Shown: piece by piece, positions 54,519 through 63,817 of the stretch
Numbering within the stretch: the first letter of the stretch is position 1
How the letters are laid out: the number at the start of each line of letters is the position of its first letter
DNA from: Legionella sp. W10-070
GTDB lineage: Bacteria; Pseudomonadota; Gammaproteobacteria; Legionellales; Legionellaceae
Assembly (NCBI RefSeq): GCF_900640175.1
Contig: NZ_CAAAJC010000006.1
Span: forward strand, 1-64,000
Reading direction: 5' to 3'
DNA: 64,000 nt
The notes under the pieces: generated by a model
Told to the model about the DNA's origin: nothing
Database searches by the model: none
What the model saw: the letters and a program-made list of their open reading frames with translations, nothing else
Made by a program: the position numbers and the translations under genes

Positions 54519-55932
54519 TGAATACCCCTTTGCTTTTTTGAGCAGACTTTGCCGGTAGCGTCAGGATAAAAACGGAGCCAAGTCCAATTCCGAGGCTTTG
54601 GGCTTCGAGAGCCCCCCCCATTTCTTTAGCGGACAAGGCGCTGCTATGTAAACCAAATCCATGTCCTTGAGGTTTAGTAGTAAAGCCGAAAGAAAAAATA
54701 CGTTCCAGATTCTCTGGAAGAATACCAACGCCATTGTCCTTAACTAAGATGTTAATTTTATTTTTTTTTGCTTTCACAACAATTTCTATTTTTTTACTTT
54801 TATTTTTTGCATTTTTTAATACCGCTTCTTTAGCGTTTTTAATTAAATTAACAAGAATTTGCAGCAGTTTTGATTTATCTGTAAAAACGAAATGTGGCTC
54901 TATGCAATGTTTATGTATTTCAATAAGCTTATCTTCAAAGGTGTTTGTTGACATTTGCAACGCGGTTTCCATTAATTCCGGGATAAAAACTCGCTCATGG
55001 ATGCCCGACATCCCACTAAACGTATTTTGAATGGAGACGATATCTTTTATGTGTTGCAGATCCCTATCAAGACTTACTATTTCTTTTTTATTTTCCTGAT
55101 GTTCGTTAGCAATTAAATCGCTTAAATGAATAAGATACTCAGGAATTAGCTTCCCTTTTTCATCTTCAGTTAAATAACGGTTTATTTCACCCAAATTCTC
55201 CTTAATCATTTCAATAATTCTGCAAAATTTTTGATAATAAGGCTTTTCAAAGCTTTCTTTAATCAAATTGATAGAGATATTCGAGCTATTTAAAATATTA
55301 CCGATATTATGCAAAATTGAGGTTGCTATCTCTGACATGCCTGCCTGATGTGCTGTAATTAATAATTTTTTACTTAATTCCTTTATTTTCCCCTCATTTT
55401 TTTTATCCTGATCAATGTCTATTAAAACTCCTGATAATGCCTTTTCCTCTTTTTCATAGCGGGCAACAATTCGATACCATTTGTACTGGCCTTTACAATT
55501 TTTTAATCTTAATTCATACACATAGCTGATATGTTCTTGCAGTGCTTTATTAATGTGGTTTTCCATATCGATACGTTCTTTAGGGTGAACCAATTGTAGA
55601 AACGCATCGAAGGTATGTGCAGCATCATGACTTAATTCAACCAGCTCATAGAATTCTTTTGACCAAATAATCCGTTCTGTTTTATCGTCATACTGCCAAT
55701 AGCAAAGCTGCGCAATATGTTGAGCCCGTTCAAGTTTCTCATTTAACATCATCATTTCCCGTGATGAAATAGCCATTGAGCGATCAAGAAAATAGCGTTC
55801 CTGGTCTGCTTCTTGATAAGTTTTGTTAATGCGTAAAATGAATTCCTGCCACTTTTCTATATCCGCAGGTAATTTATCTATTGTGATATTGGCTCGATTA
55901 AGTTGTCGTTTGAGTAACTTGTGAATTTCCAT
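54511..55932 (-). CDS. PAS-domain histidine kinase of the NosP/c-di-GMP operon
   Basis: The 473-residue soluble kinase has an N-terminal coiled coil and a PAS/PAC domain (about 75-175). An atypical phosphoacceptor motif follows with H208 in SILHNIGNILNS, then a HATPase_c domain with NLIKNAKEAVL, DNGVGI and GHGFGLHSSALSAKEMGG. The LHNIGN-type His box differs from classic HisKA. The related L. pneumophila kinase Lpl0330/Lpg0278 phosphorylates the partner GGDEF-EAL protein. No membrane helix is present, so the signal presumably comes from the cytosolic FIST partner encoded just upstream. Confidence 0.9.
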   Translation of the reverse strand: MEIHKLLKRQLNRANITIDKLPADIEKWQEFILRINKTYQEADQERYFLDRSMAISSREMMMLNEKLERAQHIAQLCYWQYDDKTERIIWSKEFYELVELSHDAAHTFDAFLQLVHPKERIDMENHINKALQEHISYVYELRLKNCKGQYKWYRIVARYEKEEKALSGVLIDIDQDKKNEGKIKELSKKLLITAHQAGMSEIATSILHNIGNILNSSNISINLIKESFEKPYYQKFCRIIEMIKENLGEINRYLTEDEKGKLIPEYLIHLSDLIANEHQENKKEIVSLDRDLQHIKDIVSIQNTFSGMSGIHERVFIPELMETALQMSTNTFEDKLIEIHKHCIEPHFVFTDKSKLLQILVNLIKNAKEAVLKNAKNKSKKIEIVVKAKKNKINILVKDNGVGILPENLERIFSFGFTTKPQGHGFGLHSSALSAKEMGGALEAQSLGIGLGSVFILTLPAKSAQKSKGVFNE

Positions 55933-56100
55933 GGTTTATGATTCGGCATAGGTTGTTAATGTCATGGTTTGGTTATGTAACTGGCAATCACCAAAGCTGT
56001 AAGGGCATAATTCGCCATAAGAATAAAACCCAACTTGCGTGGAATTGGCAGGCAATGCTTCCAGAGTGGACTCTGTCTCTTCTTCGGTGCGCTCTCCTAG

Positions 56101-57773
56101 AGCAGCATATGATTTAAATTTACGCAGCCAATTTTGTAGCAATATGTAAATTTGTTACCATAGCAGTTCTATTTAAATCAAACTCATTCAGTCTTAATCC
56201 GAAATACCTGGCTCTTGGACCTTTTCGATTACAAATAGATGCAAGAGCATGTTCAACTTTAACACGTTCTCGGGCTTCATTTCGTCCTTCTGGTGTTTCA
56301 ACAAAATATTTTAATGTTTGAAGCATGGCTTCTTGATCATGTATGGCTATAGTTCTACCAGTTTTTGAGTCACTGCAACTGTTTTTTATTGGACAAATAC
56401 CACAAACTTTAACAGAAAATTTTGCTCTGAAGCTACCGGGGTTACCGGTAATTTTTTGTACTTTCCCGGCAGGACAGGTCACAACAGAGTTATGTAAATC
56501 TATGCTAAAATCTTTTTTACCATATTTTCCGTGTGCTGCAGGGTTCCATGGTTTGGCTACAATTCTCTTACCTTGTGCATATAATTCAGCAGTCCAATCT
56601 GAAGCGAGATATCCGCGGTCAATGCTTTTCGACTCAACCGTTCCGTATTTCTCTACCTTTGGTTTTAGCCATCGAGTTGCTTCATGCTCAGGTTCATTAG
56701 CCGGGCGAACAGTGGTGGCTAATATCAATTTATGATCAAGGTCGATAGCGATGTGTTGCTTAAAACCATTAATGGCGAGCTTGATTTGCGCCCATGCCGC
56801 ATGGAGTCGTCCGTAATAGAAATACGTCTATCGGCTGAAACGCCATCTACAATTTTAGAGCCGCCACCATTCGGATCTGGTTCAATGTTCTGAGTTAATA
56901 CTGTTTCTAACAAGGATAATGCCTCTTTTAAATATTGATTCTCTGTTACAAATGCAGGTTGCTTTTTTAACCATTTCCGTATGGCCGCAACATCTTCAAG
57001 TAATATATTAATGGCTTTGTTTTTCTCTTGAGCATCTGACCAATCAATATCTAACGCGGCCTTTATACTGTTTTTACCAATGATACGAGCACCAGACTCC
57101 ATTATAATTTCAGATTCAGTGATGCGTTTTATTTGTGCCGCACAATCAACTAACAACTCTAAGGCATGCCCTATTAAATTAAATGTATCTTCAACACGCC
57201 CAGCGCCTTCCAATGGGGCTGAATCTAAAGCAATTCTCAGCTGCTTATGACAAAAACCTCCAATCTCTTTCGCAACTTTGACTGTACATTCAAGCAACAT
57301 CACGTCTAAATTATGCTTGACTAAACGATGTCTGAAATCACAAAGAGTTCCTTGTGAAAATATTGATTCCTCAGTTCCAAGACAACCAAGTACCATTTGC
57401 CATCGTTGATCAAAGACAGTTTCAAGCACAGCAGAGTGATCAGATAGTTGTTCATAGGCCTGTAAAATTGAAACCATTGCGAGTAATGAAGGACAAACAA
57501 CAGGTTTTCCTCGTGGATAGTCACTGTACATAGATAATAATTTTTTATGAACTTCTTCAGTAAATATTAAATGTCTATTTATACGTAAAAAAACAAATAA
57601 TTTACCATTCTTTTTTAATTTAGTACAAATTCGCTCTTCTTGTTTTGACAATGTAGTATTCTTATTCCAATGGCTTTGAGATGACACACATAACCCTTAT
57701 AGTAGATAATGTATGCATTTGATCATAATTTTAAACAAATGTCGATCTGTTTAAATTTTAATCGATCGCTGCT
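56101..57773 (-). mobile_element. IS1182-like insertion sequence, 1,673 bp, inside the FIST gene
   Basis: The ends are imperfect inverted repeats: AGCAGCATATGATTTAAATT from 56101, and on the other strand AGCAGCGATCGATTAAAATT from 57773. Both are flanked by CTAG (56097-56100 and 57774-57777), a 4-bp target duplication at a palindromic site. The only gene is an IS1182-type transposase on the minus strand, broken by a frameshift. The boundaries are further fixed by the restored FIST reading frame. Confidence 0.9.
56120..57687 (-). pseudogene. IS1182-family transposase, frameshifted
   Basis: The N-terminal part (57687-56725) has the IS1182 features FSQGTLCDFRHRLVKH and IALDSAPLEGAGRVEDTFNL (first catalytic Asp), and DSMRHGRKSSS. 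The frame then breaks near 56774-56779. The expected continuation INGFKQHIAIDLDH is encoded in the alternate frame, leading into the C-terminal part 56728-56120 (SIDRGYLASDWTAELYAQGK, CPAGKVQK, and RVKVEHALASICNRKGPRARYFGL with the catalytic Glu). A one-base deletion is the simplest explanation, and no slippery heptamer is visible. Confidence 0.85.
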
Positions 57774-58996
57774 CTAGAAGTAAACGCCTGCCTACGCAAC
57801 TAATACTGATTGCAAGGATGGGGCCGTTGGTATTTTTTGCCATTTCCCACATTCGCTTGCCAGCAAGTTCACCTGCTTCACTGGCGCTGGTTATAAGCCG
57901 ATCAAAATTTGCTCTCATTAATTGGGCATGATAGCCAGTAGGCATGTCTCCGGCAAAAATGAGCGCCTGCTTTTCTTCATCTACCCCTAATATGGTACGA
58001 ACCAAAGGAATTTTTTCTTTAGAAGACATATCCTGGATGGCTAGAGGGTAAAGTAATCCTGAGGCCGGCAATTCAGAGGCTCTTTCCCCCAAGTATTCTT
58101 TATATAATGACAAAACGGGTCGATAATCCAGTTCATACAAAATATTTTGTTCAGAGCGGGTAATACGTCTTGCCGGGCCAAAGATATCCCATCCGCCTTT
58201 AGATGCGTGGCCAACATTAATCCGTTCGCCATAAAATCCTGCTGCTACAATGTAATTATTTAATATTTCACCATTAAAAAGCGTCCATGTTTTATTAAAA
58301 TAACTATTATCGCCAGCCAGACCTCCGGTAATCAGGACTTGTTTGCCACTATTTCCGCTGTTTAAGCCTTTAACCAATTCCGAACCGTTAACATTTAATC
58401 CTTCAGACAGTACAAAAATACTTTTCAAATCATCCTGTTGAAGTTGGCTGGCAATTAGTTTTCCGGCAGCAAAAGAGTCTTCCATTTGGTCAACATGGGC
58501 TTTTACGATTTTAACAGGTGTATGTGAGAATTTGATAACTACAACGGAGAGGCTGCTGTCATAAATACGGGAACCAAATATTTCTCCTGCACTGGAGCAG
58601 CCTATCATGTTAGAGTTCTTGTAAAATTCAGATAATTGCCGAATTGGCTCCGAATCACGAAAGAAATCGGGTGCTGCAAATACAAGAACCAGGGTGTGTT
58701 CTGAATCAAGTGCTGGAAAATGAGTCACATTCCATCCTGCTCCCTGTAGGTATTGAAAGGATTTGAGATCCATTGATAAATCCGATTGATAAACTCTACT
58801 ATTAATATTAGACTTAATTTGATCAGGATGTTGCATTTTTGACTTAAATTACCATTCGTTCCGTCCTTTCTCATGGCTTAATTCAATACCATTTATCTAT
58901 TCCTTGGATAATTCGATCTATTTTTGCTTGCTTTTTTAATCCATTTATGATTATTAATAGGCATATAAGGGAATATATGGACAAGAAGGAGCTGCC

Positions 58997-60163
58997 ATGA
59001 TTCAAAAGGAAGAGCAATTTGCCTTGAATAATGCATCCATTGAGAGCTCACTCGCCTTATCGGAGCAACACCCTGAACTCACTCAGATTGTGTTTAGCCA
59101 GGAGCAGCTTGGGCAGTTAAAGCATAGTCTGGGTATTATTATCGATACGATGGAGCAGAATGAAAGTTTATTCTCACGTGTAGCCAATTTCTGGGGTGAG
59201 TTGCCGTTATGGCAAAAAATTCTTGGCGGCATTATCCTGACAGTACCTACCCTGGCGGTAGGTCTTATAGCGCATATAACCATCTTGCTGGCCATAAGCG
59301 GGGCGACGGTGGCTGCTTATGCCGCAAGTGGTATTGTTCTTGATGATCACCATTCTTGTAATAAAAATATGACTGACAGGCTAAAGCAAGGAATTTATAG
59401 CCTTGCTGATATCCTGGAAATCACCATTACAGCGCTGGATAAAATTCGCAAAAACCTGGCAGAGGAAATTGAAAAATTTCGTAATGAGAATCAAAGACTT
59501 ATAAATTCATTAGATGCATTGGAAAACCAGGTTGATGCACTGACTAATCAGGTGGAGGTTCTTGCTGCCACAGAAGCATTACTAAGGTCTTCCAGGAATG
59601 AGCTTGAGACAACTGCTGTCAAATTGAAAAAAACGGTCGCGGACAATGAAAAGTTGCTGAAGGCTAATCAGGATGAATTAGCTGAAGTTAAAAAAGATTA
59701 TGAGAGAAGCAAGGTTCAATTAACCGAAAAGGTAAGTGAGCTGGCAGAGGTGCGGGTTTCTATGGGATTAGAAATTGAAAAAGCGAAAAGGGTAGCGGCA
59801 ACCTTACAGGGAACGGTGCAGACGTTATCAGGAACGGTCATTGAAGATGCCTGTCAACGCAGTAGCTTCCAGGAAAGACTAACTAAATTCCTTAGTGATA
59901 AAGAGGCGAGCTTTGACAGCATTGCCAATCGTATTTGCGAAGCGGAGCGTGAACTTGCGATAGTGAAGGAAGAATTAAAGCAAAGCAATAAGCGTTATGA
60001 GAGTTTGTTAGAAAGACAGGAAAAACAGGTTGACAGATTAGAGCAATTGGATAGGAGAGCTGACCTTAAGACACCAATAAGTCAGCTGGGGTTCTATACT
60101 AAAGGTAAGATTTCTGCCGATTTGTCCCTTTTTCCAAGAGCGCCAATCGCTGGTGCGGGCTGA
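58997..60163 (+). CDS. Membrane-anchored coiled-coil protein, candidate effector
   Basis: The 388-residue protein has a polar N terminus of about 70 residues. A hydrophobic hairpin (about 75-112, two closely spaced helices) follows, then a long coiled coil at about 125-360 rich in Glu, Lys and Leu with heptad spacing. The flexible tail ends APIAGAG. This layout resembles Legionella LegC/Ylf-type effectors that insert into host membranes, but I cannot show sequence homology. The RBS AAGGAG is strong. It is transcribed divergently from the FIST gene. Confidence 0.6.
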   Translation: MIQKEEQFALNNASIESSLALSEQHPELTQIVFSQEQLGQLKHSLGIIIDTMEQNESLFSRVANFWGELPLWQKILGGIILTVPTLAVGLIAHITILLAISGATVAAYAASGIVLDDHHSCNKNMTDRLKQGIYSLADILEITITALDKIRKNLAEEIEKFRNENQRLINSLDALENQVDALTNQVEVLAATEALLRSSRNELETTAVKLKKTVADNEKLLKANQDELAEVKKDYERSKVQLTEKVSELAEVRVSMGLEIEKAKRVAATLQGTVQTLSGTVIEDACQRSSFQERLTKFLSDKEASFDSIANRICEAERELAIVKEELKQSNKRYESLLERQEKQVDRLEQLDRRADLKTPISQLGFYTKGKISADLSLFPRAPIAGAG

Positions 60164-60181
60164 TAGATTAAAGTGCACTTA

Positions 60182-60242
60182 CGGGCTTATTCCCCAATCA
60201 ATGTCAGATTGTTGAATATAAACAAGCCCGGGATTGATTGGG
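60182..60242 (+). other. Possible pseudoknot/terminator structure after the coiled-coil gene
   Basis: Two interleaved complementary pairs occur: CGGGCTT (60182-60188) with AAGCCCG (60224-60230), and CCCCAATCAAT (60192-60202) with ATTGATTGGG (60233-60242). The A-B-A'-B' order allows either of two alternative hairpins or an H-type pseudoknot. It lies 19 bp after the stop codon at 60163. Confidence 0.45.
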
Positions 60243-60282
60243 TAGTTAAACGACACTAAATTTCACCGCTAAACAGTTTGCA

Positions 60283-60473
60283 GGGGTGCAACTCTCATAT
60301 AAGAAAAGCACTGCTATTGGAGCAGGTTAACGGCGATAAATCATCTTTTCATAATAATTTTGGTTAAATTTGTCATCTGCGCGTAGGCGGAGATCTGTTT
60401 TTGTTATGGTGTTGTGCTTACACTCAACATGGATCTCCACAACTGCTAAATTTGTCCATACGAGAGTTGCCCC
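60283..60473. repeat. Composite inverted repeat (MITE-like)
   Basis: GGGGTGCAACTCTCATAT (60283-60300) is nearly complementary to ATACGAGAGTTGCCCC (60458-60473). The interior carries GCGGAGATC (about 60387) facing GGATCTCC (about 60430). It fills most of the 390-bp gap before the 762-codon gene; no coding sequence is apparent there. Confidence 0.6.
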
Positions 60474-60553
60474 GTCTGCAGTCTGAAAATTGCATAATTT
60501 AAACAAAATGTTATAATATTGATCTTATGGTTTGATTTGCATATGTTTGATAA

Positions 60554-62842
60554 ATGAGGAAACAAATTGCGGACAGTTTTAATCCTATTGTCAGTGAAAT
60601 TATACTTATTCTTAACCAGATAAGTCATCAAATTAAAGATGACAACAAAGCGGTTATGATAATGATTGATGGTCCTGCCGGAGTCGGAAAATCGACCTTT
60701 TCCAGTTATTTATACGAGCAATTAAAAAATCATGCCCCGGGAGGGTTAAGCACGACGTTTCTTCCTCAGGATTTATTTGGATTGTCTCGTACTTCCAGAA
60801 CACAACTTGATGTACACCCCTGTTCTGATGCTGCTCGTGATGCTGAATTATTTGACAAACTAGCTGATTTAATTGATAGAAAAACCATTGTTGTGCCGAA
60901 ATATGACAGTTTAACAGGTGCTCGTGAAAAAAATGTAGATACCATACAGCCGGCTGATCTTATTGTCTATGAAGGCGTTTCATCTTTAGGGTTCTTTTAT
61001 CCCTATATGAAATATCAGGATCAAGCTGTGATTCGTATATTTGTTCAACCAGAATCTGATGAAGCGCTTAAAAAGTCACGCAAATACAGAGATATGACGG
61101 AAAGAGGAGGTATGTCAGAAGAGGTATTTGAAAAAAACTGGGAGAATTCTACCGCCCATAACTGGATATATACTTACAGAGGGCGCAACCAGGCTAATCT
61201 GATAGTAACAAGAGAAGCTCAAACGTCAGGTAAAACGGTTCGATTTCACCTAAGTCAGGTGCGACCCGTTGAGTATAAGGGGCGTGCCTTATCATTAAGT
61301 TCTTCGGTTGAGGATGCCTCTTCAAAACGTCAATTCTGGCAAAAGGAGAGAGCTGAAAAACTGCAGCAATCACCCCAAAAAGAAGTTTATCAATCAGCAC
61401 GCAAGCCTGTGCATTCCAGAAAAATACCCGGTAAAGAAACGAGTTTGCAAAACGTCCATGCCAGCGTCTATCAAAAATTTGGTTTAGGAGCGGTTGTTAA
61501 TATGATTGGCAACATGAAAAAACCAATCAAACGAGATAATCCAACCTATAAACCGGTTATCACAGAAGGCAAATCCAGTTTTATTAAACTGGTTCTTGAT
61601 AAAAGTAGACCGAAAAATACATTTAATCCGGTTCCCCGATTTGCTTTTCCAGGGAATGGGGTAGAGTGTGACGAAAGCGTGATATTAAATATCATTGAGC
61701 CAGGAACGGATGAAAACCACAAGATGTTTGGCCTGAGTAATTTAGAACTTGTTCTGGTTTCTGAAAAAGCAATATGCGAGTATCTGAGCGCCGAAAGTAT
61801 ATCGGAAATTGATAGAGTCATTGATTACCAACGCCAGCTCAAAAAATTTTATGATACGCGCTATTACTTTAAATTTGAGGCATGCGGGCAGCAGATAGCC
61901 GCATTACAACCTACATCGCCCTACTTTGAAAAGCAGGTATTATTTACTGATCTCAGGGGTAAGGTGCCCAGTTACCTGGAAGAGAAGAACCGATTATTGC
62001 AATCGTTACCTTCAGTGTCTACACAAAAACACCACCACCGGTTCTGGGAGTCTTCAGACGCGGATGAATTCCTTATGCGCCGAAGAGAGCTAACTATCGA
62101 AGAAGCGAAACAGGTGAGAAATAATATTATTGAGAAAGTAAAGGAAATTAAGGGTACTAGAAGTCAGACTAATGCACCGCTCATGTTAGAGCTGATTAAA
62201 ACGTTAAGTCCAGGTGATATCTTGGGACAAAATTCTCCTTCGGCAATTACCGATAAACATGTTTTACATATTCAATGTTTCAAACAATGCTATTCAGGAG
62301 AGCTTCCTGTTTTCAAGTCGAAACGTCAGGAGGTTACAGTTGTTCCAAAGGGACAATGCTATAAGCTTGATTACCCGGCCCAGGCTTTTTTATTTGAATT
62401 CGATGAAGTTGACCAGGAGACGATAGAATTTATAAAAAATATTCAAGATAAATTTCTATCACAAAATTTACCTGATTCTGAAAAAAGTGATATTGCATTA
62501 ATTGCCAGAAAAAATGATAAGGACAACGTTGAAATGGTTTTCATGCTGCGTAAAGATTTACATTATCATCCGAAGTTAGCAGCAAAGACAGCACAAGAAG
62601 TTTTAATTCCCGCTGACGAAGCCTCGGCTGCTGTTTTTAACAAACGCCCCGGGTTTTTAGAAATGGCAGGATGTTTCTTGCAAGAAAATGAAAGAGCATA
62701 TGAAATACTAACGGATGATATGATTAAAGACATGTTAAGTGAATACTCAGCTGAGGAAAAATCAGCTCGACTGTTTAGAACTATTGTTGAAAACGCTGCA
62801 GGGTCGTTTTGCCAAAATAGAACAGTTCAAAGTCCTAAGTAA
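60554..62842 (+). CDS. Large orphan protein with N-terminal uridine-kinase-like P-loop domain, candidate effector
   Basis: The 762-residue protein begins at the ATG directly after an in-frame TAA, with no clear RBS. Residues 30 to about 230 form a nucleoside/phosphoribulokinase-type P-loop domain: IDGPAGVGKSTFSS (Walker A 40-48), IVYEGVSSLGFFYPYM, VIRIFVQPESDEALKKSRKY and RDMTERGG. These match the EG...IFV...R..RD..ERG pattern of uridine kinases. About 530 unassigned residues follow, basic around 230-330. The C terminus is Glu-rich. A host-directed kinase is an inference. Confidence 0.65.
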   Translation: MRKQIADSFNPIVSEIILILNQISHQIKDDNKAVMIMIDGPAGVGKSTFSSYLYEQLKNHAPGGLSTTFLPQDLFGLSRTSRTQLDVHPCSDAARDAELFDKLADLIDRKTIVVPKYDSLTGAREKNVDTIQPADLIVYEGVSSLGFFYPYMKYQDQAVIRIFVQPESDEALKKSRKYRDMTERGGMSEEVFEKNWENSTAHNWIYTYRGRNQANLIVTREAQTSGKTVRFHLSQVRPVEYKGRALSLSSSVEDASSKRQFWQKERAEKLQQSPQKEVYQSARKPVHSRKIPGKETSLQNVHASVYQKFGLGAVVNMIGNMKKPIKRDNPTYKPVITEGKSSFIKLVLDKSRPKNTFNPVPRFAFPGNGVECDESVILNIIEPGTDENHKMFGLSNLELVLVSEKAICEYLSAESISEIDRVIDYQRQLKKFYDTRYYFKFEACGQQIAALQPTSPYFEKQVLFTDLRGKVPSYLEEKNRLLQSLPSVSTQKHHHRFWESSDADEFLMRRRELTIEEAKQVRNNIIEKVKEIKGTRSQTNAPLMLELIKTLSPGDILGQNSPSAITDKHVLHIQCFKQCYSGELPVFKSKRQEVTVVPKGQCYKLDYPAQAFLFEFDEVDQETIEFIKNIQDKFLSQNLPDSEKSDIALIARKNDKDNVEMVFMLRKDLHYHPKLAAKTAQEVLIPADEASAAVFNKRPGFLEMAGCFLQENERAYEILTDDMIKDMLSEYSAEEKSARLFRTIVENAAGSFCQNRTVQSPK

Positions 62843-62875
62843 GGTCAAGGTCCAGTTGCATTAAATTGAACATCC

Positions 62876-63817
62876 TCAATCAGGAAGCACTACAATTTTT
62901 CCTCTTGCATGGTGACTTTCGCTGCGTTGATGCGCCAAAGCGATATCGCTTAAATGATACTCACTATCAATATAAGTGTATAGTTGCTGGTTATCAATTA
63001 ACCGACTAATTTCATCCAGGTCTTCCTTGCTTTTATTCAGAAGGATAAACTTTGCTTTTTTAGCAGTAAATCTGCTAATGATACTTTGGATAATAAGAGA
63101 AGCATCAGGAATGGTGCTGATATAAATTCCCTTGCCAGTTAATTTGCTCTTCGCTTTTGAATAATGATGAGCAGCTACACAATCGAAAATGACATCATAC
63201 TGTTGCTCAGCAGAAAAGGGTGATGTTTTCTTATAATCAATGACCTCATCTGCCCCCAGCTTCTTTACAAACTCGATGTTTTCGGTGCTGCAAACGGCGG
63301 TTACCGAGGCGCCTAAAATTTTGGCAATTTGTACGGCAAACATACCTACACCGCCTGATGCCCCAATAATAAGCACTTTGTCATTGGCTTGAACTCTTCC
63401 TTTGTCCCGCAAGGCTTGCAGGGCTGTCATTGCAGTCAGAGGCACGGTTGCAGCCTGTTTAAAATCCATGGTTTTTGGCATGAAAGAAACCGTGTTTTCA
63501 TCTAATGCAATATACTGAGCGTAAGCCTGCCCCTCTTTTTTTACTGAACAGCTATAGACAGTATCGCCGATGTTAAATAACCTGGCTTCTTTTCCAACGG
63601 CTTCAACTGTGCCAGCCAGGTCGAATCCCAGGATTGCCGGAAAGCGAATGGGATACACATATTTTAATGAACCGGAGCGAATGCGCCAGTCAATGGGGTT
63701 TACACTGCAGGCCTGGATTTTTATCAACACTTCATTTGCACCGATTTCCGGTTTTGCTATTTCCTTGATAATAAACTGATTGGAATCCCCATAGTTTTCA
63801 ATGATTGCTGCTTTCAT
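62876..63817 (-). CDS. NADP-dependent quinone oxidoreductase-like MDR enzyme
   Basis: The 313-residue medium-chain dehydrogenase/reductase has a GroES-like N-terminal domain (KIQACSVNPIDWRIRSG, FPAILGFDLAGTVEAVG). A Rossmann domain follows with VLIIGASGGVGMFAVQIAKILGA and EVIDYKKTSPF. The structural-zinc cysteines are absent, placing it in the zinc-free quinone oxidoreductase/enoyl reductase branch. The reaction is probably NADPH-dependent reduction of a quinone or enone. It is monocistronic and converges on the 762-codon gene. Confidence 0.9.
   Translation of the reverse strand: MKAAIIENYGDSNQFIIKEIAKPEIGANEVLIKIQACSVNPIDWRIRSGSLKYVYPIRFPAILGFDLAGTVEAVGKEARLFNIGDTVYSCSVKKEGQAYAQYIALDENTVSFMPKTMDFKQAATVPLTAMTALQALRDKGRVQANDKVLIIGASGGVGMFAVQIAKILGASVTAVCSTENIEFVKKLGADEVIDYKKTSPFSAEQQYDVIFDCVAAHHYSKAKSKLTGKGIYISTIPDASLIIQSIISRFTAKKAKFILLNKSKEDLDEISRLIDNQQLYTYIDSEYHLSDIALAHQRSESHHARGKIVVLPD

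Larger units (their letters stand above)
55936..58836 (-). pseudogene. FIST-domain (NosP-like) sensor gene interrupted by an IS element
   Basis: The 5' part (58836 down to 57774) encodes FIST_N and most of FIST_C: FAAPDFFRDSEPIRQL, MIGCSSAGEI, ITGGLAGDNS, and ISCVGRR near the break. The 3' part (56100 to 55936) encodes the end of FIST_C, GFYSYGEL and LHNQTMT. Removing the insertion and one CTAG restores one frame of about 407 codons across RLLLGERTEEE. As it stands the 5' part reads out of the gene after Leu354 into seven IS-encoded residues and stops at 57751. NosP proteins bind heme and sense nitric oxide; the Legionella homologue sits with this kinase and GGDEF-EAL pair. Confidence 0.88.

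Noticed and set aside
55936..56142. Short reading frame that could be called a separate 68-residue gene
   Set aside because: Its first residues are encoded by the IS end, and the rest (GFYSYGEL, LHNQTMT) is the displaced C terminus of the FIST protein.
56720..56800. Programmed ribosomal frameshifting in the transposase
   Set aside because: No slippery heptamer or downstream stimulatory structure is visible, and IS1182 elements normally have one continuous frame.
28249..63817. A prophage or integrative conjugative element in the accessory half
   Set aside because: No integrase, tRNA attachment site, phage structural gene, relaxase or conjugation genes were seen.
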